NCBI GenBank assembly: GCA_016783285.1
Contig: JADHWW010000058.1
Span: forward strand, 1 to 13,748
DNA length: 13,748 nucleotides
Direction: 5' to 3'
Source: Anaerolineae bacterium
Lineage (GTDB): Bacteria > Chloroflexota > Anaerolineae > B4-G1
The position numbers were made by a program, and so were the translations under genes. Position 1 is the stretch's first letter. Every line of letters begins with the position of its first letter. The notes under the pieces are model-generated. The model was not told where the DNA came from. It was given only the letters and a program-made list of their open reading frames with translations, and ran no database searches. Below are positions 1 to 5,417 of this stretch, in pieces.

Positions 1-4
1 GGTA

Positions 5-143
5 CGTCGGAGGTTACTACTCACCCTCCCGTAGGTTTGGACGGGTTTTCAACGCAAAAGCATATCCCAACGGCTATGCAAGCCTGCGAGTACAGCAAAT
101 CGTAACCTGCGGGAGGGTAGCCTGTGAGCAGTTACCGTCGGAG
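5..143. mobile_element. Candidate MITE-like element with imperfect terminal inverted repeats and an 8-bp direct repeat
   Basis: The octamer CGTCGGAG occurs at 5-12 and again at 136-143 in the same orientation. The DNA between them (13-135, 123 bp) has imperfect inverted ends. The left end reads GTTACTACTCAC then CCTCCCGTAGGTT. The reverse complement of the right end reads GTAACTGCTCAC, then a 7-nt bulge, then CCTCCCGCAGGTT. That is about 22 of 25 paired positions outside the bulge. No ORF of note lies inside. This is what a short non-autonomous element with a target-site duplication would look like. An 8-bp duplication and a GTAA-type end are typical of IS66-family elements, but that link is only suggestive. 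It lies 36 bp past the ribonuclease D stop codon, so as RNA it could also fold into a large hairpin at the end of that operon. It could alternatively be a REP-like or terminator structure. Confidence 0.45.
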
Positions 144-178
144 TATGTTGCCAATTTACAGACTACCGGTCTACGAAT

Positions 179-1336
179 CTACCAACTTGCCAGCACCTTC
201 AGGATCGCCTTGCCATAAGTCTTTCGCTTCCACGGCCCCAGTTCCTCGACGCGGCTCAGGTCATCAAGGGTGTGGGGATTCTGCTCGGCCAGCGCCCACA
301 GGACAGCGTTGCTGACGATGACGTCGGCGTCTACCTCGCGCTTGGCTGCCACCCGCTTGCGCCAGGCGCGCAGTGCCTGAAAACGCCCCACCTCTGCCTC
401 TGAGTGGCGCAGGGGTGGAGGAGGAGGTTGAGGCGGGCGGGCGTGGATCCCCCGCTTGATCGCCCGCAGGATGGGTCCCCCGTACCGGCGCACGTGATAG
501 GGCTTCAGGCCATTCACACCAGCCAGACCCTCCGGCGTACGGGGGCGAGTCTGGGCCAACGCGACCAATATACTGTCATTGAGTACCTTGAAGGGCGGAC
601 GATCCCGGCGGCAGGCCTCCTCGTCGCGCCAGGCGTAGAGTTCGCGCAAGATGGCCTGCTCACGCCCGGTCAGATCAAACGCTCCCTTGACGCGCCTGAA
701 ATCATCGGGGTCGAACGTATGGGGCACAGGCTCGGAGGCAGCGAGTTGGTCGAAAACCTCCTGCGCCTCCTCCAAATGTCCTTTCTGCACCAGTGCGTCG
801 GCCTGGAGGCGACGGAGGGGCAACAGGTAGTGAGTGTCCAGGCAAGCGTAGGCCAGCGCCTCCGGCTCCAGGGGGCGTTTGCCCCAGTTGTACCGTTGGT
901 AGCGCTTGTTGGTGCGCGCGCCGAAGGTTTCCTTCAACACGTCACCCAACCCCACGTGGGGCCAGCCCAGGATGCGCGCCGTCCACATCGTGTCGAACAG
1001 ATTGACGAAGCGAAAGCCGAAATCCCGCTTGAGGCACATCACGTCGTACTCGGCGGCGTGGAAGACTTTCTGCACCCCAGAGTTGGCGAAGATGGGAGCG
1101 AGCGGGGAAAGATCGAGGTCGGCCAGCGGGTCCACGACGTAGTCAGCGCCGGGGATAGAGAACTGGATCAGGCACACATGCTCCTGGTAAGCATAGAGGG
1201 AGTTGGACTCGGTATCCACAGCGACGGCGGGCTGGTCGGAGAGGGCTTGCAGCAGCGCCTCCAGTTGCGAGGGGGAGGTGACGACGACGGGCGGCGGCAG
1301 ACGGGATGTCTTCTTGGGAAGCGGACGATGACTCAT
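179..1336 (-). CDS. rnd: Ribonuclease D with two HRDC domains
   Basis: A 385-aa 3'-5' exoribonuclease of the DEDDy class, expected to trim the 3' ends of tRNA precursors and other stable RNAs in the cytoplasm. The exonuclease domain spans about residues 18-200. The metal-binding acids are visible as VDTES (D41, E43), HAAEYD (D98) and YACLD (Y163, D167), the Y-x3-D signature of DEDDy enzymes. Two HRDC-like helical domains follow at about 220-298 and 313-385, separated by a proline-rich linker (PPQPPPPP, about 301-308). The length matches E. coli RNase D (375 aa). The ATG at 1334-1336 overlaps the mgtE stop codon as ATGA, with AAGG a few bases upstream, so translation is probably coupled to mgtE. 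The pairing with mgtE has no obvious functional logic. The family call is firm; the substrate is inferred from the family. Confidence 0.95.
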   Translation of the reverse strand: MSHRPLPKKTSRLPPPVVVTSPSQLEALLQALSDQPAVAVDTESNSLYAYQEHVCLIQFSIPGADYVVDPLADLDLSPLAPIFANSGVQKVFHAAEYDVMCLKRDFGFRFVNLFDTMWTARILGWPHVGLGDVLKETFGARTNKRYQRYNWGKRPLEPEALAYACLDTHYLLPLRRLQADALVQKGHLEEAQEVFDQLAASEPVPHTFDPDDFRRVKGAFDLTGREQAILRELYAWRDEEACRRDRPPFKVLNDSILVALAQTRPRTPEGLAGVNGLKPYHVRRYGGPILRAIKRGIHARPPQPPPPPLRHSEAEVGRFQALRAWRKRVAAKREVDADVIVSNAVLWALAEQNPHTLDDLSRVEELGPWKRKTYGKAILKVLASW

Positions 1337-2682
1337 ATCAACCTTGACAAGACCAGCGTGGCCAGGCCCAGGTAGATGAAGTAGCCACAGACATCGGTGA
1401 TGGTGGTGACCAGGATGGGCGAGCCCAGGGCAGGGTCAATCCGCAGGACTTGCATCGTTACGGGAACCAGCGCGCCAGCGATGCCTGCGCCGAGCATATT
1501 CAGGAGGGTGGCAAGCCCCACGACGACTCCCAGCATTGGCGTCCCTTTCCACAGCAGCGCGATGAGGGCGATGAGGCCACCGACGGCGATGCCGTTGGCC
1601 AGGCCTATGAGAGTCTCCCGTGCCATGGTGCGGAGGCCATCGCGGGGGCTGAGTTCGCCCAGCGCCAGGCCGCGCACGGTGACGGTGAGCGTCTGGGTGC
1701 CAGCGCTGCCGCTGACGCCGGCGACGATGGGAAAAAAGGCGGTCAGCACGGCCACGCGGGCAATGGTGTTCTCGAAGAGGCTCAGGATAGTGGCGGAGGC
1801 CATCGCCGTGCCCAGGTTGAGCACCAGCCAGGGCAGGCGGGTCCGCAGGGCGGTGGAAATCGGTACGTCCGGGAGATGCTCCTCCAGCACACCACCTAAC
1901 CGGTAGATATCCTCCGTCGCCTCTTCCTCCAATACCTCTACAAGGTCGTCGTGGGTGATGATCCCCAGCAGGTGTCCCGCGTCGTCCACCACAGGCAGGG
2001 CCAGCAGGTCGTAGCGGGCCATCAGGCGGGCTGCCTCCTCCTGGTCGGCGTCGGCCCGCACGTGGATGATGTCGGGGGCCATAACCTCCTCGACGCGGGT
2101 CCAAGGAGGGACGACGACTAATTGCCGCAGGGAGACCACGCCCACAAGCCGAACATCCTGATCCACGACGAAGAGGTAGTAGACGTTCTCCGATTCTGGC
2201 GCGACCGCTCGCAGATAGGTGATGGCCCCCTCGGCCGTCATTTCCTTGTGGAGCATGACCTTGGCGGAGGTCATCAGGCCGCCAGCGCTCTCGTCGGCGT
2301 GGGCCAGCAGCGGGCGGACCTCCCCGGGTTCCTCCATCGCGACCAGAACTTCGGCCACTCGCTCCGGTGCGATGTCGCCCAGGAGGTCGGCCGCCTCGTC
2401 CGGCTCCATCTCATCCAGGATGCGAGCCAGGTCCTCTACCTTCAGGCGTGCGGCAATCTCCGCTGCCTCTTCCTCCTCCAACTCCTCCAAGATGTCGGCG
2501 GAGTCCTCCAGGTCGAGGCGGGGCAGGAGTTGATCTTGCTCGGTAGGGGGCAGTTCGCCGAAGACGTCAGCCTGGTCGGGTGGCCGGAGTGCTTCCACCA
2601 GCGCCACCGCCTGGTTCCAATCCTCCTCGGCCAATGCCTCCCGTACCTGCACGAGAGTGGAGTCTACGTCTACGAGATCCAT
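1333..2682 (-). CDS. mgtE: MgtE-type magnesium channel/transporter
   Basis: A 449-aa inner-membrane Mg2+ channel of the MgtE family, close to the usual length of about 450. A very acidic helical N domain (about 20-125) is followed by two CBS domains (about 135-190 and 200-255). These form the cytosolic Mg2+ sensor that closes the channel at high Mg2+. The membrane domain (about 280-449) has five hydrophobic spans. It carries the family signature GVSGSAGTQTLTVTVRG (about 322-338) and the pore-lining aspartate in TTITDVCGYF (D430), equivalent to Asp432 of the Thermus protein. The ATG at 2680-2682 is preceded by AAGGA (2691-2695) with an 8-nt spacer. The gene has its own promoter (2710-2737). 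The predicted leader is only about 20 nt, so there is no room for an M-box or mgtA-type riboswitch; control would be by the protein's own gating or by a repressor. Its stop codon overlaps the rnd start. Confidence 0.95.
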   Translation of the reverse strand: MDLVDVDSTLVQVREALAEEDWNQAVALVEALRPPDQADVFGELPPTEQDQLLPRLDLEDSADILEELEEEEAAEIAARLKVEDLARILDEMEPDEAADLLGDIAPERVAEVLVAMEEPGEVRPLLAHADESAGGLMTSAKVMLHKEMTAEGAITYLRAVAPESENVYYLFVVDQDVRLVGVVSLRQLVVVPPWTRVEEVMAPDIIHVRADADQEEAARLMARYDLLALPVVDDAGHLLGIITHDDLVEVLEEEATEDIYRLGGVLEEHLPDVPISTALRTRLPWLVLNLGTAMASATILSLFENTIARVAVLTAFFPIVAGVSGSAGTQTLTVTVRGLALGELSPRDGLRTMARETLIGLANGIAVGGLIALIALLWKGTPMLGVVVGLATLLNMLGAGIAGALVPVTMQVLRIDPALGSPILVTTITDVCGYFIYLGLATLVLSRLI

Positions 2683-2709
2683 GGCCCGTTTCCTTGTGGC
2701 GATGGGAGT

Positions 2710-2737
2710 ATTATCTCACGTTGACGGGAGATGTCAA
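2710..2737 (-). promoter_or_regulatory. Promoter of mgtE-rnd with a possible operator
   Basis: Read leftward, the -35 is TTGACA (2732-2737, 6/6), the spacer is 16 nt and the -10 is GATAAT (2710-2715, 5/6). An inverted repeat TTGAC-N7-GTCAA (2721-2737) covers the -35 and half of the spacer, so a repressor could bind there. AAGGA at 2691-2695 is the ribosome binding site. The elements sit in the 72-bp gap after the penicillin-binding protein gene, which suggests mgtE-rnd is transcribed separately. The operator is speculative. Confidence 0.6.
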
Positions 2738-2754
2738 TCTGACGACGTGACGTT

Positions 2755-5403
2755 TCACTCCACCACCTCAATGGTAACACGATTCCCCTCAACCTCGTTT
2801 CCTTCTGCATCTACACCCACTACTGTGAAGGTGTGCGATCCGACTGTCATCCGCCATAGCGCCTGGTAGGGTGGACGCGTCAGCGTCGCCAGCGGGCGAC
2901 CATCTGCCAGCAGCGTCACCTGGCGCAGCGAGACGCCGTCGGCAGGACGGGTAGCCACGATGATCTGCTGCGCCAACTGTGGAATCTCGGACGATAAGCG
3001 GTAGCGGCTCCCCTGGTCGGGGCTGGTCAGAATTAGGGAGTAGGGAGTAGGGAGTAGGGAGTAGGAGGTGGACTTGTTGTCCATCTGCGGTCTGCCATCC
3101 GCAATCTGAGCGGCGGGGCACAGGGGAGAGTACGCCTCCGGGGGTTGCGGGATGTTCTGCGACCGGGCCCAGTCCTGCGCTTCCGCCGGGTAGAGGGTGT
3201 ACCGTCTTTGTGTGGTGAATTGCGGCGGGCAACCGGGGCCAGCCAGCGAACCGTTGCGCGTATCCAACGTGAAAAGCCAATGCCAGTCGTCGGCTTGCGT
3301 GGGTTCAGTTCCTTCGATGAAGAGTTCGGTGATGGTACGCGGACAGCACACTGGCTGCCTTCCTGCTTCCTGCTGCCCGCTAACCGCTGACTGCTGACTG
3401 CTAACGGTTAACGGCTTCAATCCGCTATCGGCGCACACTTCAATCCGCACCATCCCCGGTGGTTCCACGAACTCGCGCACCGGCCGGCCTTTGAGCAGCG
3501 TCTCCATCACGTCGTGCCAGATGGGGGCAGCGCCCACCACGCCGCTCACGTGATGCATAGGCTCATTGTCGGCGTTGCCAGCCCACACACCGACCACCAG
3601 GTCTGGGCTGTAGCCCACCGTCCAGTTGTCGCGCCAGTCAGTGGTGGTACCGGTCTTGGCGGCGGCTGGACGCGAGAGCCGCAGCGCGCTCCCCTCGCCA
3701 AAGGCGGGGGCGCGGGCGAAGTTATCGCTCAGGATGTCGGTGATGAGGTATGCCACGCGCTCGTCCATCACGCGCGGACCGGGCGCAGCCTCCCAGACCT
3801 TCAGCACCCGCCCGCGATTGTCCTCCACGCGGTTGATGGTGACGGGCTCCACCCGGTAGCCGCCGTTGGCAAAGGCTCCGTAGGCGGCCGTCAGTTCCAG
3901 CAGGCGGACCTCGCCACCGCCCAACGTCAGTGCCAGGCCGAAGCGATCCACGTCGTCGAAGGTCGTGATGCCAATTGAGCGGGCCAGTGTTGTCATCTCC
4001 TCGATGCCCACGTAATCCAGCACTTTGACGGCGACCAGGTTGTAACTGGAAGCCAACGCCTGCCGCAGCAGCACCGGCCCCCGCCACTGATAGTCGTAAT
4101 TCTGCGGGACGTAGGGGTCGCCCTCGCGGGTGACGAAGGCGGTGCGCACGTCCACCATCATCGTGGCCGCCGTCAACGGATTTGGGATTTGGGATTTGGG
4201 ATTTGGGGTTTGAAGTTTGGGGTCGAAGGCGGCGGCGTAGGTGACAGGTTTGATGGAGGAACCGGGTTGGCGCGTGGCGACGGTGGCGTTGACCGCGCCG
4301 TCAACGCGCGGGTCAAAGTAGTCGGGGCTGCCGACCATGGCCAACACTTCACCGGTGTGGGGGTCCATCACCACCACGGCAGCGTTGCGCACGTTGTGGG
4401 ATGGCTGGCTTTCACGGGTATCGGCCAGTTGCTCCAGCCGGTAGCGGACGAAACGCTGCGCTGCGTCTTGTGCGTCCAGGTCCAGCGTGGTGTAGACCTG
4501 AAAGCCCTGAGTGTATATTGCCTCCAGACCAAACTCTTTCTCCAGTTGGCCGCGCACGTACATTACAAAATGGGGTGCTTCGATGGGGAAGGGAACGGAG
4601 GCAAAACCAAGTTCTTCGCTGGCCGCCAGGTTGGCCTCTTGCTGGGAGATGTAGCCGTGCCTGACCATCAGTCCCAGCACCACGCGCTGCCGGGCCTTGG
4701 CGGCTTTGGGATTCTCCAGTGGGTTGTAACGGGCCGGCGACTGTGGCAACCCGGCCAGCAGCGCGCATTCTGCCAGGTCTAACTCGGCGGCGCTTTTGGC
4801 AAAGTAGGTGCGAGCGGCCGCCTCGATGCCGTAGGCCAGGTTGCCGTAGTAGGTCTCGTTCAGGTAGAGTGTCAGAATCTCGTCTTTGCTGTAGGTCCGC
4901 GCCAGTCGCCAGGCCAGGATAGCCTCGCGCAGTTTGCGCTCCAGGCTGATCTCGGTCCGCTCCTCCGGTGAGAGTAGCAGGTTGCGGGCCAGTTGCTGGG
5001 TGATGGTGCTGCCGCCCGACAGAATCTCACCTCCGCGCAGGTTGATCCACAGCGCGCGGACGATGGCCCAGGTGTCCACGCCGGGGTTGCGGTAGAAAGT
5101 GGTATCTTCGGTGGCGATGGTCCCGTCCACGCAAGCCTGGGGTACCTGGGCCAGGGAGACGGGGGTGTGTGCTCCGCCGTGCGGGTCGAGGACCTCGTAC
5201 AGCAATCGTCCATGTCGATCATAGATGCGCGTGGATGGGGTGGATGCTCGCTCGTACAGGCGGTCGGGTGAGGGGAGGTCCACTACCAGCCAGTGAACTA
5301 CCCCGGCGGCGACCAACGTCAGCAGAATGGCAGTGGTCAATGACCAACCAATGACCAATGACAAATGACCAATGACAAATGACCAAAAGCGGCTCAATAT
5401 CAC
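2755..5403 (-). CDS. Bifunctional class A penicillin-binding protein (PBP1A/1C-like) carrying repeat-encoded insertions
   Basis: An 882-aa peptidoglycan synthase. It should polymerise lipid II and cross-link stem peptides outside the membrane. A single signal-anchor helix lies at about 16-40. The GT51 glycosyltransferase domain (about 55-225) shows ATEDTTFYRNPGVD (catalytic E99, with Asn106 where many relatives have His), GGSTITQQLARN (130-141) and RKLREAILA (second acid E160). The transpeptidase domain (about 335-640) has SSIK (S382, K385), SYN (453-455) and KTGTT (583-587). The C-terminal part (about 800-882) looks like an Ig-like/BiPBP_C module. Five heptanucleotide arrays are read through in frame, at residues 6-21, 395-409, 663-681, 766-775 and 779-790. 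The start is taken as GTG (5401-5403); no Shine-Dalgarno is visible and no Met follows before the anchor, so TTG at 5395-5397 is an alternative. It lies 14 bp after the kinase-like gene, so coupling to it is likely. Confidence 0.95.
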   Translation of the reverse strand: MILSRFWSFVIGHLSLVIGWSLTTAILLTLVAAGVVHWLVVDLPSPDRLYERASTPSTRIYDRHGRLLYEVLDPHGGAHTPVSLAQVPQACVDGTIATEDTTFYRNPGVDTWAIVRALWINLRGGEILSGGSTITQQLARNLLLSPEERTEISLERKLREAILAWRLARTYSKDEILTLYLNETYYGNLAYGIEAAARTYFAKSAAELDLAECALLAGLPQSPARYNPLENPKAAKARQRVVLGLMVRHGYISQQEANLAASEELGFASVPFPIEAPHFVMYVRGQLEKEFGLEAIYTQGFQVYTTLDLDAQDAAQRFVRYRLEQLADTRESQPSHNVRNAAVVVMDPHTGEVLAMVGSPDYFDPRVDGAVNATVATRQPGSSIKPVTYAAAFDPKLQTPNPKSQIPNPLTAATMMVDVRTAFVTREGDPYVPQNYDYQWRGPVLLRQALASSYNLVAVKVLDYVGIEEMTTLARSIGITTFDDVDRFGLALTLGGGEVRLLELTAAYGAFANGGYRVEPVTINRVEDNRGRVLKVWEAAPGPRVMDERVAYLITDILSDNFARAPAFGEGSALRLSRPAAAKTGTTTDWRDNWTVGYSPDLVVGVWAGNADNEPMHHVSGVVGAAPIWHDVMETLLKGRPVREFVEPPGMVRIEVCADSGLKPLTVSSQQSAVSGQQEAGRQPVCCPRTITELFIEGTEPTQADDWHWLFTLDTRNGSLAGPGCPPQFTTQRRYTLYPAEAQDWARSQNIPQPPEAYSPLCPAAQIADGRPQMDNKSTSYSLLPTPYSLILTSPDQGSRYRLSSEIPQLAQQIIVATRPADGVSLRQVTLLADGRPLATLTRPPYQALWRMTVGSHTFTVVGVDAEGNEVEGNRVTIEVVE
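3034..3068. repeat. Heptamer tandem array TAGGGAG (four exact copies plus one degenerate)
   Basis: Exact TAGGGAG units occupy 3034-3061 and a degenerate unit TAGGAGG follows at 3062-3068. On the coding strand the array encodes the stretch around SLLPTPYSL (residues 779-790 of the penicillin-binding protein), in the linker just before the C-terminal Ig-like module. Three units make seven codons, so the peptide repeats every seven residues. Confidence 0.9.
3081..3108. repeat. Degenerate heptamer array (CCATCTG family, four units)
   Basis: The units CCATCTG, CGGTCTG, CCATCCG and CAATCTG lie head to tail at 3081-3108, 12 bp from the neighbouring TAGGGAG array. They encode residues 766-775 of the penicillin-binding protein (QIADGRPQMD). 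The units differ from each other at up to three positions, so this array looks older than its neighbour or is an accidental resemblance. Confidence 0.6.
3361..3416. repeat. Heptamer array of eight units (TCCTGCT/GACTGCT/AACGGCT families)
   Basis: In register from 3361 the units are TCCTGCT twice, GCCCGCT, AACCGCT, GACTGCT twice, AACGGTT and AACGGCT. All are 7 bp and seven of the eight end in CT. The array encodes residues 663-681 of the penicillin-binding protein (the VSSQQSAVSGQQEAG region), between ADSGLKP and the CPRTITELFIEGTEPT segment, a linker position in this family. It is a composite of two or three heptamer families in one phase. Confidence 0.85.
4179..4220. repeat. Heptamer array GATTTGG (four exact plus two degenerate units)
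   Basis: GATTTGG is repeated exactly at 4179-4206, followed by GGTTTGA and AGTTTGG to 4220. The coding strand encodes KLQTPNPKSQIPNPL (about 396-410). This lies ten residues after the catalytic SSIK motif of the transpeptidase domain and just before TAATMMVDV, where relatives usually have a short loop. The downstream KTG and SYN motifs remain in frame. Confidence 0.9.
5341..5386. repeat. Heptamer array TGACCAA/TGACAAA in the start region of the penicillin-binding protein gene
   Basis: TGACCAA (5341-5347) is followed by CCAA. Five phased units then alternate TGACCAA, TGACAAA, TGACCAA, TGACAAA, TGACCAA (5352-5386). The inverse GGTCA next to it (5335-5339) makes GGTCAATGACC a small palindrome. 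The coding strand reads these units as SFVIGHLSLVIG (residues 8-19), so the array encodes the beginning of the membrane anchor. Confidence 0.9.
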
Positions 5404-5414
5404 GTTTCACGTTT
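5401..5414. repeat. Heptamer pair CACGTTT at the start codon of the penicillin-binding protein gene
   Basis: Two exact copies of CACGTTT (5401-5407 and 5408-5414) cover the GTG start and most of the 14-bp gap to the upstream gene. Two units alone would be weak evidence. Their 7-bp period and closeness to the larger array make them worth listing. Confidence 0.5.
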
Positions 5415-5417
5415 GAC

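Noticed and set aside
404..1375. 323-codon open frame on the plus strand
   Set aside because: It is antisense to ribonuclease D, whose DEDDy and HRDC features are convincing.
2683..2754. M-box magnesium riboswitch ahead of mgtE
   Set aside because: The whole gap is 72 bp and the promoter leaves about 20 nt of leader, too short for such an aptamer.
3034..3108. CRISPR array
   Set aside because: The units are 7 bp, directly adjacent and without unique spacers, and they lie within a coding frame.
2755..5403. Pseudogene or frameshifted penicillin-binding protein caused by repeat insertion
   Set aside because: The frame is open throughout, and all GT51 and transpeptidase motifs are present in order.
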